Source of the DNA: DATEZO01 sp035255485
GTDB lineage: Bacteria > Pseudomonadota > Gammaproteobacteria > Burkholderiales > Burkholderiaceae_D
DNA: 48,900 nt
Direction: 5' to 3'
Assembly: GCA_035255485.1 (NCBI GenBank)
Contig: DATEZO010000038.1
Coordinates: 1 to 48,900 of the forward strand
Shown: positions 40,834 through 48,900 of the stretch, piece after piece
Numbering within the stretch: the first letter of the stretch is position 1
How the letters are laid out: every line of letters starts with the position of its first letter
Program-made: the position numbers and the translations under genes
Notes under the pieces: generated by a model
Databases searched by the model: none
Told to the model about the DNA's origin: nothing
What the model saw: only the letters and a program-made list of their open reading frames with translations

Positions 40834-42348
40834 TTACGCGGCTGGTTGCCAGCGATGCGGCAGGAGTTCGACGATGCGGGTATGCGGCAATGTCGGCAAA
40901 CATTCAAGCACATCCCTCATGTACGCAAAGACGTCATGACCGTTGAGCTTGGCTGAGTGAATCAAGCTCATGACGGCCGCCGCCCGTTTGCCCGCGCGCA
41001 GACTGCCGGCAAATAGCCAGTTCTTGCGCCCAGTTGCAATCGGCCGAATCCGGTTCTCCACCCAATTGTTGTCGATCGGCACAGCGCCATCCTCCAGGTA
41101 GTGCGTCAGCGCACCCCAGCGGTTCAAGCTGTAATTGATCGCCTTTGCCGTGGCACTACCCTCTGGCACCCGCTGCCTTTGTGCCTGCAGCCAGGCTTTG
41201 AGCGTATCGGCTGCCGGTCGCGCCAGCTGCTGCCGAATGTCGCGCCGAGCGGCGTCATCAATATCCTGTGCTTTGCGCTCGACGTCATACAACACACCAA
41301 ACAGAACCAACGCTTCCTGCGCAAGCTGGCTTTGATGGTGGGCGTGCAGGTCATGGAACTTGCGCCGGGCATGCGCCATGCAACCGGCTTCAGTCACGCC
41401 CTGACGGATCAGCGCCTTGTAACCGCCGTAGTCATCGCATACCAGCGTGCCGCGCCATTCTCCCAGGAACGATTCGGCGTGGCGTCCGCCGCGACTGTCG
41501 GCAAAGTCGAACACCACCGCCTGCATCGCATCGGTAGCCGTACTGCAATAGCTCCACAGATACGCCCGATGGGTCTTGCCAAAGCCGGGACGCAGCATCT
41601 GCACCGGCGTCTCATCCGCATGCAATACTGGCTGCTTGAGCAATGCGTCTCTGAGCGCATCGACCAGCGGTTGCAGTTGCACGCCGCAACTGCCTACCCA
41701 TTGCGCCAAGGTTGAATCGGGAATGGTCATTCCGGCGCGCTCGAAGATGCCGCTTTGCCGGTACAATGGCAGATGGTCGTGGTATTTGGCCACCAGCACC
41801 TGGGCTAACAGGCCTGCCGTCGGCATGCCCTTGTCGATGACGTGGGCCGGTAGCGGCGCCTGCACCAGCGTCTCGCATTGCCGGCACACCCACTTGCCGC
41901 GCACATGACGCTCCACCGTAAAGACGCCTGGCTGGTAGTCGAGCTTCTCGGAAACATCCTCGCCAATGCGTTGCAACTGGCAGCCGCAGCGGCAGACAGT
42001 CGATGCCGGCTCGTGGACGATGTCCTTGCGCGGTAGATTGGCCGGCAAGGGCATGCGTTTGGGCTGCTTGCGTTCGCTCTCAGGTGCTGCCGATGTGCCG
42101 GTCGAGAGTTGGGCGATTTCGGCAGCCACGGCTTCAAGATCGGCATCGAGCGTCTCGAACAGTAGTTTCTGCACCTCACCCGTATAGGCTTCGCTCTTGG
42201 CAGCGAATTTGAGCCGCTTGAGAGTGGCGTTCTCGTGCGTAAGCTTGTCGATCAGAGCCTGTTTGTTGCGCACGTCCGCCAGCAGGCGGCTGGCAAGTTG
42301 GCGCAGTTCCTCAGGACTCAAGGCATCAAGTTCGGCAGCAGAAGTCAT
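40834..42348 (-). CDS. tnpC: IS66 transposase TnpC
   Basis: A 504-aa DDE transposase. It has an N-terminal leucine-zipper-like helix (about residues 8-50), the IS66 zinc-binding region (CRCGC ... CRQC, about 119-158), and catalytic residues Asp245 (HADETPVQ), Asp305/306 (CDDYGGY) and Glu in NNWVENRIRPIATGRKNWLF. It carries the short IS66 C-terminal tail. No frameshift is visible, so it may be active. It is the third gene after tnpA and tnpB on the minus strand. Confidence 0.95.
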   Translation of the reverse strand: MTSAAELDALSPEELRQLASRLLADVRNKQALIDKLTHENATLKRLKFAAKSEAYTGEVQKLLFETLDADLEAVAAEIAQLSTGTSAAPESERKQPKRMPLPANLPRKDIVHEPASTVCRCGCQLQRIGEDVSEKLDYQPGVFTVERHVRGKWVCRQCETLVQAPLPAHVIDKGMPTAGLLAQVLVAKYHDHLPLYRQSGIFERAGMTIPDSTLAQWVGSCGVQLQPLVDALRDALLKQPVLHADETPVQMLRPGFGKTHRAYLWSYCSTATDAMQAVVFDFADSRGGRHAESFLGEWRGTLVCDDYGGYKALIRQGVTEAGCMAHARRKFHDLHAHHQSQLAQEALVLFGVLYDVERKAQDIDDAARRDIRQQLARPAADTLKAWLQAQRQRVPEGSATAKAINYSLNRWGALTHYLEDGAVPIDNNWVENRIRPIATGRKNWLFAGSLRAGKRAAAVMSLIHSAKLNGHDVFAYMRDVLECLPTLPHTRIVELLPHRWQPAA

Positions 42349-42416
42349 GCGCTGCAGTGTGCCAGAACTGCAGCGGCTGTGAAATCGAAACTGTTTACGT
42401 ACCTGTTAACGGGACG

Positions 42417-42752
42417 CTACACCACGGCAATCGCATGGTCGTGTGCCAGATTCTGCCAGGGCAAGCCCGTCACCAGGGCGCACAACTGGTCGGCATTCAA
42501 GCCCACCAAGGCAATGTTGGCGGCATCGCCCCATACGAAGCGGCCTTTATTGAGGCGGCGGGCTGCCAGCCAGATACCAAAGCCATCGTAGACCAGCACC
42601 TTGATGCGCGTGGCACGCTTGTTGGCAAATACATAGGCATGATGGGGACGGGCCGCGCCGAACACCTTGACCACGCGCGCCAAGGCGGTGTCGGTGCCGG
42701 CACGCATATCCAGCGGCTCAACTGCCAGCCAGGCGGCATCAATGCGGATCAC
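42417..42752 (-). CDS. tnpB: IS66 accessory protein TnpB
   Basis: A 111-aa IS66 Orf2 protein: VKVFGAARPHHAYVFANKRA and IKVLVYDGFGIWLAARRLNK are the family core. It begins at a GTG (42750-42752) that overlaps the tnpA stop as GTGA, so translation is coupled. Needed with TnpA for transposition in IS66 elements; the biochemical role is unknown. Confidence 0.92.
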   Translation of the reverse strand: MIRIDAAWLAVEPLDMRAGTDTALARVVKVFGAARPHHAYVFANKRATRIKVLVYDGFGIWLAARRLNKGRFVWGDAANIALVGLNADQLCALVTGLPWQNLAHDHAIAVV

Positions 42753-43093
42753 GATAGCGTCTGGCGTAAGAACTGGGCGCACTCGGCGGCGGCAGAAATC
42801 GGCCAGGACAAGGTAACGGTGAGCGGGCCGCGTCGCAGCTCAATGCGAATGTCGGCTGACACGCCCGACGCAGCAGGCGTGACCGGAATCGGCATAAAAC
42901 CAGCCATGGGTGGAATCGCCACTGGAGCTGCCTGTGCCAAGGCTTGGCGGCGCCACTTGTGTACGATGTTGGCGTTGATGCCATGGGCCATGGCGACGCG
43001 GGCAACCGACATGCCTGGCTGCTTGCATTGAGCAAGAATTTGCGCCTTGAGCGCGGCACTGTAACGGCGTCGTCTAATTGTTGTATCGGTCAT
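42749..43093 (-). CDS. tnpA: IS66 accessory protein TnpA
   Basis: A 114-aa protein with an N-terminal helix-turn-helix (RRYSAALKAQILAQCKQPGM, VARVAMAHGINANIVHKWRR), the IS3/IS66 Orf1 type DNA-binding domain. It starts at an ATG about 80 nt inside the right end. First gene of the IS66 operon. Confidence 0.92.
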   Translation of the reverse strand: MTDTTIRRRRYSAALKAQILAQCKQPGMSVARVAMAHGINANIVHKWRRQALAQAAPVAIPPMAGFMPIPVTPAASGVSADIRIELRRGPLTVTLSWPISAAAECAQFLRQTLS

Positions 43094-43172
43094 AGATGTC
43101 CACCTATTTTAGGTGGACATCATGATCCTTACCCTTGACGTCTTTCTCAAGATGCCTTTACCGGGTGCTTAC

Positions 43173-43180
43173 ACCGCAAT
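43173..43180. repeat. IS66 target duplication, right copy
   Basis: ACCGCAAT; its last AT together with the next G re-forms the ATG of the SRPBCC gene. Confidence 0.93.
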
Positions 43181-43574
43181 GACATTCATGGCCAAACATA
43201 TCAGTATATCGATCGACTGTCCGGCGGCTCAGGTATATGCATTTGTTTCCAATCCTGCAAACCTTCCTCGATGGGCCGCGGGGCTCAGTGGCTCGATTCA
43301 ACACATCAATGACGAATGGATCGCCGAATCGCCGATGGGGAGAGTGAAAGTCAAATTCACCGAAAAGAATACCTTCGGCGTTTTGGATCACGACGTCACC
43401 TTGCCGTCCGGCCTCAGCGTCTATAACCCCATGCGCGTCTTTCCGAACGACAGCGGCAGCGAATTGATATTCACGCTATATCGCCGGCCGGACATGTCGG
43501 AACAAAGCTTCACCGAAGATGCCAGGCTTGTGCAGAGGGATCTGGAAACCTTGAAGGCATTGCTTGAGCAATGA
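43179..43574 (+). CDS. SRPBCC family protein, separated from its ribosome binding site by IS66
   Basis: A 131-aa START-like ligand-binding protein: KHISISIDCPAAQVYAFVSN and LPRWAAGLSGSIQHINDEWI at the N-terminus, then a strand-rich core and a C-terminal helix (EDARLVQRDLETLKALLEQ). Before insertion, AAGGA-AACCGCA-ATG formed the start; IS66 now lies between AAGGA (40779-40783) and the ATG. Translation from 43179 or from the second ATG (43188) would need a new ribosome binding site from the element. The ligand and role are unknown. Confidence 0.8.
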   Translation: MTFMAKHISISIDCPAAQVYAFVSNPANLPRWAAGLSGSIQHINDEWIAESPMGRVKVKFTEKNTFGVLDHDVTLPSGLSVYNPMRVFPNDSGSELIFTLYRRPDMSEQSFTEDARLVQRDLETLKALLEQ

Positions 43575-44277
43575 ATCCACACGAAATTTCAATACAGCGC
43601 CAATTCATCTGGAAGCGCTCCAGAAGCGCTTGATGTTGCGCGTCAAACTTGGCCGGACGTCTGTGCACGACAACGACGTGAGTCTGAAGAGATCGTTCTG
43701 CTGATAAAAAGAATCGCTACTGCAGAGAGAAGCGCGAAGACATGCCATTCGCATGATGCAAATGTCGCCGATAACGAACGACTATGTCTCTGCGTGCGCC
43801 AGGTAGCCGCGATGCCTGGCCAACGCGGAGCGACTTGAATTCGTTGCGATGGTATTCGTACATCGCTTCCGTATCATCGCCGGCAGACGGCATACGACGC
43901 TCTTTGGTCATTGATCTGGCTTTTGTAGTCACTGCTCCCAGCCTACGCGAATATTGCTTGCAAAAAAATGATGAACGCCCCGCCTTGCTGCGATGTACGG
44001 CGGCCCGATTCCAATGTTTTCGATATGGGAATGAGGAACTGAAAATCCAGCTTTTCGGGCCGTGAAAGAAAAAGAGTTTCTCCCGCGGATGTGGATTGTT
44101 TTGATGGCTGCCTTCCTTTCCAGAAACTGCCACACCATGCCGCACTGTCGCGGGCCGGAAGCAGGCTCCATGATATCCATCCCAATTCGTCGCGAACTCG
44201 CACATCCTTGAGCCAGATCATTCAACTTCCGACTGCGCCCTCTAACCTGTCTTCATAGTTGGCAGCGGGAGAACACC
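43575..44277. other. gene-free interval upstream of nrdJ
   Basis: About 700 nt. Frames on both strands are rich in Arg, Ser and His, with no ribosome binding sites and no recognisable family, so I read it as non-coding or decayed. It contains the FNR-like site at 44208-44221. Confidence 0.5.
44208..44221 (+). promoter_or_regulatory. FNR/ANR-type box candidate
   Basis: TTGA-GCCAGA-TCAT matches TTGA-N6-TCAA with one mismatch, centred 63 nt upstream of the nrdJ ATG. TAACCT at 44243-44248 could be the -10 of a promoter with the box at about -41. Confidence 0.4.
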
Positions 44278-46086
44278 ATGCCGGACAACATGTTTATCGA
44301 ACCCATCTCGGAACAGATATGGGATGCAAAATACCGGTTGTCCGAAGGTGGGCATGCGCATGAGCCGGACATCCACGCGACCTGGTCACGCGTTGCGCTG
44401 GCGTTGTCGCAACCCGAGATGCATCAGCGGAATGAATGGCGGGACCGGTTCGAGACGGCAATGCACCGCTTCCGGTTTCTCCCGGCCGGCCGCATTCTTG
44501 CCGGAGCAGGCGCATCGCGGCGCGTGACGTTGTTCAATTGCTTCGTCGCAGGCCAATTGCACGACTCCATCGACGGAATCTTTTCAGCGTTGTCGGAGAC
44601 CATGATCACGATGCAGGCGGGCGGCGGAGTGGGGTGCGATTTCTCCACCTTGCGTCCGGCCGGAATGGCGGCCGCCGGCTCCGGCAATATTGCCTCCGGA
44701 CCGGTGTCCTTCATGCAGGTGTGGGACCGGGCCTGCGAAGCACTGCTCTCTACCGGCGTCCGCCGCGGCGCGATGATGGCCACGCTGCGTTGCGACCATC
44801 CGGATATCGAACGTTTCATTCAATCCAAGAGCGAACCGGGAGTATTGCGCAATTTCAATCTGTCGGTCCTCGTCAGCGACGCATTCATGCGCGCAGTGGA
44901 AGAAGATGCTGAATGGCCCCTGATGTTTCCGCTGGCGGACCGCACCGCGCCCGAGGGAGCAATGGTCCACGAAAGAGTGTGGTCCGGTTCACTCGAGTCG
45001 CAACCCTGTCTCGTCATGCGGACAATAAGCGCACGCGACTTGTGGGAGCAATTGCAACGAGCGGCTTTCGAGTACGGCGACCCGGGCGTGATCTTCATCG
45101 ACCGGGTTGAACAGTCCAACAATCTCTACTATGCGGAAGCGATCAGCGCGGCCAATCCCTGTGGCGAAGTGCCACTGCCCCCGCACGGCGCGTGCAACCT
45201 CGGGTCCATCAACCTGACGCAATTCGTGACCGACCCGTTCGGCAAGCATCCCAGGCTCGATATGCAAGGTATCGCGGGCGTGGCCAGCGTCGCTGTGCGC
45301 ATGCTGGATAACGTCTACGAGATATCGCATTTTCCGTTAAAGGCGCAGGAAAAGGTGGCACGCGCGACGCGTCGCCTCGGACTCGGCATCACCGGGTTGG
45401 CAGATGCATTGGCGATGCTGGGCGTGTGTTACGGCTCGGCCGCATCGCTCGACATTGCGGACGAGATCATGTCCACCATCTCCCGTGCAGCGTATCGCGC
45501 CTCGATCGAACTGGCCCGCGAACGCGGATCCTTCCCGGAATGTCGTCCGGATAAATACGTGGAAGGCAGTTTCATCCGCTCGCTGCCATCCGATCTGGTT
45601 GATGAGATTCGCCACAAGGGAATCCGCAACAGCCACCTGACCGCGATTGCGCCGGCCGGGTCGATCAGCCTGCTCGCCAACAACATATCGAGCGGCATCG
45701 AGCCGATTTATGCGCTCGATATTTATCGCAAGATCAAGACAGGCGACGGCACGGTCAGGGAAATGTTCGCACGCGACCATGCGTGGCGTCTGTACTGCCA
45801 GCGGTTCGGCGAAAACGCAGCCGTTCCGCCGTACTTCGTTGAAGCGAACGACGTCGATCCGGTCGATCAATTGAAACTGCAGTCGGCAGTGCAGGCGCAT
45901 GTCGACCAATCCATCTCCAAGACGATCAATTTGCCGGCGCAGGCACGATACGAGGATTACCGGGATCTGTTCCGGCAAGCCTATCAACTGGGAGTCAAGG
46001 GCTGCACGATGTTCCGGCCCGACCCGCAAAGGGAACGTGTGGTCACACCGAAAGCCCGGCCGACAGCCGATCCGTTGTGTCCGTGA
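44278..46086 (+). CDS. nrdJ: class II ribonucleotide reductase, C-terminally truncated
   Basis: A 602-aa adenosylcobalamin-dependent reductase that makes dNTP precursors without oxygen. Cys88 (LFNCFVAGQ) and Cys306 region (GACNLGSINL) flank the thiyl-radical site NPCGEVPLPPHGACNL with Cys295 and Glu297; the phosphate-binding TAIAPAGSISLLANN and GCTMFRPD are present. The protein stops at ADPLCP, where relatives continue with a Cys-rich tail used for re-reduction. The sequence then runs straight into a groEL remnant, so the tail was probably lost by deletion. The ATG has GGGAGA 6-8 nt upstream. Activity is uncertain. Confidence 0.9.
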   Translation: MPDNMFIEPISEQIWDAKYRLSEGGHAHEPDIHATWSRVALALSQPEMHQRNEWRDRFETAMHRFRFLPAGRILAGAGASRRVTLFNCFVAGQLHDSIDGIFSALSETMITMQAGGGVGCDFSTLRPAGMAAAGSGNIASGPVSFMQVWDRACEALLSTGVRRGAMMATLRCDHPDIERFIQSKSEPGVLRNFNLSVLVSDAFMRAVEEDAEWPLMFPLADRTAPEGAMVHERVWSGSLESQPCLVMRTISARDLWEQLQRAAFEYGDPGVIFIDRVEQSNNLYYAEAISAANPCGEVPLPPHGACNLGSINLTQFVTDPFGKHPRLDMQGIAGVASVAVRMLDNVYEISHFPLKAQEKVARATRRLGLGITGLADALAMLGVCYGSAASLDIADEIMSTISRAAYRASIELARERGSFPECRPDKYVEGSFIRSLPSDLVDEIRHKGIRNSHLTAIAPAGSISLLANNISSGIEPIYALDIYRKIKTGDGTVREMFARDHAWRLYCQRFGENAAVPPYFVEANDVDPVDQLKLQSAVQAHVDQSISKTINLPAQARYEDYRDLFRQAYQLGVKGCTMFRPDPQRERVVTPKARPTADPLCP

Positions 46087-46352
46087 GTCCGCGGGCGGCA
46101 CGAAGCCGGGCGACTTGATCATTGCCTTGGATGAGAACATGGCGGCAAGACAATTAAGATGTCGGCGGGGCGGGAGATTTCGGCCACAACGCCGCCACCA
46201 TGGCTTATGGCAGCATGATCGCCATGGGCGTGATCGATCCGACCAAGGTCACGCGCCTGGCCTTGGCCAATGCGGCCTCGATCGCGAGTCTGGTGCTGAC
46301 GACCGACTGCATGGTCGTGAAAGGTGCGTACCCGTTGCGCCGGAAACGATGA
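46083..46352 (+). pseudogene. groEL 3' remnant, frameshifted
   Basis: In three different frames the plus strand reads RESAGGTKPGDLIIALDEN, then GGKTIKMSAG, then GDFGHNAATMAYGSMIAMGV, DPTKVTRLALANAASIASLV and TTDCMV, the end of a 60-kDa chaperonin (compare YGYNAAT, DPTKVTRSAL, TTECMV in E. coli). The first 450 or so residues are missing. Two indels lie near 46138 and 46172. It begins where nrdJ ends. Confidence 0.85.
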
Positions 46353-46437
46353 GCGAAGGGATCGGCCGGTAATATCGATGCATGGAACGCGCTGCATTGG
46401 CGCGTGCGCTCTCACGATTCAGCCAAATGGAAAGCAC

Positions 46438-47529
46438 ATGAATCCGTCGCCATGGAATTATGCCGAACCGTTGAATGCGGCATTCCAGCAAATGGACTGG
46501 ATACGCTGTCAGCAAGGCAAACTCCTGGATTCCGCTGGATTGGGCCGCCTCGAGACCCCTTATCGGATCTTGCATTCCGAAACCGGACTCAAAGTGCGTA
46601 AGTACGACAGAACAGTTGCCTCGAATGTGCCCGCCGTGCTGATTGTTCCCGCGCCGATCAAGCGCGCCTATATCTGGGATCTTTCGCCCGATATCAGCGT
46701 CGTGCGTCGGTGTATCGAGCATGACATGCAGGTTTATCTGGCGGAATGGACGACTGTCGACGACACGCAACGAGACTGGGGATTGGAGGATTACGGAGAT
46801 CGTTTCCTTTCCGCTTGTCTGGGCGCGATCGAAGCGGATAGCGGCGAAACGGCCGCCGTCATCGCCGCTCATTCGCTCGGCGGCGTATTCGCGACGATTT
46901 TCGCATGCATGCGCCCCGAGAAGGTCCGCGCGTTATTGCTGCTGGAAACACCATTGCATTTCGCCGGTGATGCCGGCGATTTCGCGCCGCTGGTCGCTGC
47001 CACGCCGGATACGCGCCCCCTTGAAACGGCACCGGGCGTCATACCCGGCTCCCTCCTGAGCCTTGTCAGTGCCATTGCCGCGCCGCGTACGTTTCAATGG
47101 GAACGCTGCATGGATTGGTCGCTATCGATGGCGAGTCCCAAGGCTCTCGACACTTGCATACGCGTGGAACGCTGGACTTACGACGAATTTCCTTTACCGG
47201 CACGACTGTTTTCGGAGATCGTCGAAATGCTATACCGGGACGATCGCTTGATGAACGGACGCCTGCGGATACAGGACAAGTTGATCGGTCCAGGCGCTCT
47301 GCATGTCCCACTGCTCAATGTCATCGATCCACACAGCACGATCATTCCGCCGCGATCGGTTCTTCCGTTTCATGAGGCCGCGGCAAGTGCGGTCAAGAAG
47401 GTCCTGACCTACGAAGGAGATTTCGGTATAGGAATCCAGCATGTCGGTGTGCTGGTCGGAACGAATGCACATCATTTCTTGTGGCCGGCCATCTTTAACT
47501 GGCTGGCGTCGCTCAGCATCATTCGTTAG
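46438..47529 (+). CDS. PhaC-like alpha/beta hydrolase with serine nucleophile
   Basis: A 363-aa protein similar to class III PHA synthase subunit PhaC: IWDLSPDISVVRRCIEHDMQ, LEDYGDRF, nucleophile elbow AAHSLGGVFA (Ser146), Asp in NVIDPHSTIIPP and His in GIQHVGVLVG. PHA synthases carry Cys at the elbow (GxCxG); Ser here points to a hydrolase, depolymerase or an unusual polymerase. The ATG at 46438 has GGAAAG upstream. It follows nrdJ and the groEL remnant, possibly in a low-oxygen gene set. Confidence 0.75.
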   Translation: MNPSPWNYAEPLNAAFQQMDWIRCQQGKLLDSAGLGRLETPYRILHSETGLKVRKYDRTVASNVPAVLIVPAPIKRAYIWDLSPDISVVRRCIEHDMQVYLAEWTTVDDTQRDWGLEDYGDRFLSACLGAIEADSGETAAVIAAHSLGGVFATIFACMRPEKVRALLLLETPLHFAGDAGDFAPLVAATPDTRPLETAPGVIPGSLLSLVSAIAAPRTFQWERCMDWSLSMASPKALDTCIRVERWTYDEFPLPARLFSEIVEMLYRDDRLMNGRLRIQDKLIGPGALHVPLLNVIDPHSTIIPPRSVLPFHEAAASAVKKVLTYEGDFGIGIQHVGVLVGTNAHHFLWPAIFNWLASLSIIR

Positions 47530-47690
47530 TGCAGCAGCGCTCGTTTGACATAGTGATTCGTTATATTGACGGGGCCGAAACGGCTACCGGGCTGTGCGTG
47601 AAGGCGGCGCTCGCGAAGAGTCTTCTTCACCATTACGACCCGCGCAGTAGAACATGAACCCGTATGGACGATTGCCGCCTATGCGGCGCC

Positions 47691-47709
47691 GGGGTCCATG
47701 ACCCCGGTT
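47691..47709 (-). terminator. hairpin after the aldehyde dehydrogenase gene
   Basis: CCGGGGTC and GACCCCGG pair around CAT (arms within 47691-47709), next to GCCGC/GCGGC. There is no U-tract, so it is a weak terminator call. Confidence 0.4.
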
Positions 47710-47726
47710 GCATAACTCTTATCGTG

Positions 47727-48900
47727 TCAGGTCTTCATGATCTTCACGGTCTGGATCGAGGTGTACTCTTCCAGGCCGTAGCGGCCGAATTCGACCCCCA
47801 GCCCGGACTGCTTGACCCCGCCGAACGGCGCATCGGGCTGGATCGCACCGTGCTCGTTGACCCAGGCCGTGCCGCACTCCAGGCGCGATGCCAGGCCGGC
47901 GGCCTTGGCCGTGTCCCTGGACCAGAGCGATCCTCCCAGACCGTTGGGATTGTCGTTGGCAAGGCGGATCGCCTCGTCGATATCGCGGTACTTGATGATC
48001 GGCAAGACAGGACCGAACTGCTCTTCATCCACCAGCCGGATGCCGTTGCTGACGTCGGCGACCAGGGTAGGTTCAAAGAAGTAGCCAGGACCGGGGATGG
48101 CCTTGCCGCCGCACAGAATACGGCCGCCATGCGCCTTGGCATCCTCGACCAGGGTCTGCACGAACCGCAGTTGCGATTCGTTTTGCACCGGGCCCAGGTG
48201 CGTGCCGGCGTTCAGGCCATTGCCCACCACGGTTTCCCTGGCGATCTTGACCAATTCGGCACACAGCGCTTCGTAGATGCTTTCATGCACGTAGAGCCGC
48301 TTGAGGCAGGCGCAGGTCTGGCCGTTGTTGTGGAAGCCCGCCCCGAATAGCTTCGGGGCCACGGCCTTGATGTCGACGTCGGGCAGCACGATCCCGGCAT
48401 CGTTCCCCCCCAGCTCCAGGGTCAGGCGCTTGAGGTTGCCGGCGCTGTTGACCATGATTTCCTTGCCGGCGGGAGTCGAGCCGGTGAACACGATCTTGTT
48501 GATGTCCGGATGTTTGGCGATGGCCGCGCCGATGCCGGCGCTGCGCGTGCCGGTGACGACATTCAGCACACCGGGCGGCAGAATCGTGTTGGCCAGTTCG
48601 ACAAAGCGCAGGGTGGCGACCGGCGTATTGGCCGACGGCTTGATGACCACCGTGTTTCCTGCGCGCAGGGCCGGGGTCACGTGCCAGATCGCGATCATCA
48701 GCGGCCAGTTCCACGGGGTGATGGAGCCCACCACGCCCAGGGGCTTGCGGTGCACTTCGATGCGCGCTTCCGCGTTGTCCTGGATTACTTCGACCGGCAG
48801 GGACAGGCTGGCGGTGAATTGGGTCCAGGCGATGGCGCCGCCGACTTCCATGCCGGCGCCGACGCCATTGAGCCCCGCCATGGGCTTGCCGCTTTCCAGG
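47727..48900 (-). CDS. aldehyde dehydrogenase, 5' end outside the window
   Basis: At least 390 aa of an NAD(P)-dependent aldehyde dehydrogenase. It has PWNWPLMIAIWHVTPALRAG, KPSANTPV (cofactor Lys), FTGSTPAGKEIM, catalytic Glu in LELGGNDAGIVL, nucleophile Cys in NNGQTCACLKR and the FGPVLPIIKY and PFGGVKQSGLG motifs. The frame is open to the right edge and about 90 N-terminal residues are missing. The substrate cannot be told. It converges with the PhaC-like gene. Confidence 0.95.
   Translation of the reverse strand, partial: LESGKPMAGLNGVGAGMEVGGAIAWTQFTASLSLPVEVIQDNAEARIEVHRKPLGVVGSITPWNWPLMIAIWHVTPALRAGNTVVIKPSANTPVATLRFVELANTILPPGVLNVVTGTRSAGIGAAIAKHPDINKIVFTGSTPAGKEIMVNSAGNLKRLTLELGGNDAGIVLPDVDIKAVAPKLFGAGFHNNGQTCACLKRLYVHESIYEALCAELVKIARETVVGNGLNAGTHLGPVQNESQLRFVQTLVEDAKAHGGRILCGGKAIPGPGYFFEPTLVADVSNGIRLVDEEQFGPVLPIIKYRDIDEAIRLANDNPNGLGGSLWSRDTAKAAGLASRLECGTAWVNEHGAIQPDAPFGGVKQSGLGVEFGRYGLEEYTSIQTVKIMKT

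Larger units (their letters stand above)
40793..43172. mobile_element. complete IS66-family insertion sequence
   Basis: 2,380 bp. The ends are GTAAGCGCCCGG (left) and, reversed, GTAAGCACCCGG (right), with one mismatch, matching the GTAAGC ends of IS66. It is flanked by 8-bp duplications and carries tnpA, tnpB and tnpC, all intact on the minus strand. Confidence 0.95.

Noticed and set aside
43625..43650. TTGATGTTGCGCGTCAA as an FNR box
   Set aside because: The spacing between half sites is 7 nt rather than the 4 nt of TTGAT-N4-ATCAA, so it does not fit the known site.
43717..44205. 162-codon minus-strand frame before nrdJ
   Set aside because: No ribosome binding site, no family, Arg/His/Ser-rich composition. 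It might be a decayed gene but cannot be supported.
46350..46437. Possible extension of the PhaC-like protein to an upstream start at 46324
   Set aside because: That frame would read through the groEL remnant; the ATG at 46438 has a ribosome binding site and begins the PhaC-like homology.

Overview
The window looks like a chromosomal segment of a betaproteobacterium, most likely Burkholderiales close to Oxalobacteraceae. I infer this from gene orders typical of that group (thrS-infC-rpmI-rplT-pheS-pheT-ihfA-merR and iscR-iscS-iscU-iscA-hscB-hscA-fdx-iscX), protein style and moderate-to-high GC. No 16S rRNA is present, so the genus is not settled.

Layout. 1-1100: a small YeaQ/YmgE-type membrane protein and a gene-free stretch. 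1097-8935 (minus strand): the translation cluster, with a MerR-type regulator, ihfA, pheT, pheS, rplT, rpmI, infC and thrS. The infC reading frame has no ATG/GTG/TTG at the expected N-terminus and apparently starts at ATA. 9062-17516: tRNA-Val(GAC) with its terminator, a hydroxypyruvate isomerase, a cation diffusion facilitator, RelA, a RidA protein, an alpha/beta hydrolase, 3-hydroxybutyrate dehydrogenase and a sorbosone-dehydrogenase-like lipoprotein. 17701-22989: 3-oxoacid CoA-transferase (scoB, scoA), a PAS-LuxR regulator, a thioesterase, an SDR and ETF-ubiquinone oxidoreductase. Together these suggest use of 3-hydroxybutyrate/acetoacetate and of acyl-CoA-derived electrons. 23284-29053: the complete isc operon with an IscR-type palindrome in its promoter. 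29054-35536: a long gene-poor gap, an outer-membrane protein, a degenerate uracil-DNA-glycosylase-like protein, uvrB and an aromatic aminotransferase.

35613-40575 is the most interesting part. A compact element of about 4.8 kb is integrated in the 3' end of tRNA-Asn(GTT), flanked by a 10-bp direct repeat (GGGGAGCCAA). It encodes a ribbon-helix-helix protein, a Rep_trans-type replication initiator, two small coupled proteins (78 and 50 aa) and a large serine recombinase in one tight minus-strand operon. A lone plus-strand cargo gene encodes a three-helix membrane protein of unknown function. The element separates the tRNA from its original terminator, but the recombinase coding sequence contains a replacement terminator in the right orientation. 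The recombinase C-terminus is completed by the tRNA gene itself, so it would differ in the excised circle.

40785-43180: a complete IS66-family element (tnpA, tnpB, tnpC) with 8-bp target duplications, inserted exactly between the Shine-Dalgarno sequence and the start codon of an SRPBCC gene. 44278-48900: a class II ribonucleotide reductase that ends abruptly and is joined to a frameshifted groEL 3' remnant, a PhaC-like protein with Ser in place of the catalytic Cys, and an aldehyde dehydrogenase running off the right edge. A candidate FNR/ANR box upstream of nrdJ fits a low-oxygen gene set.
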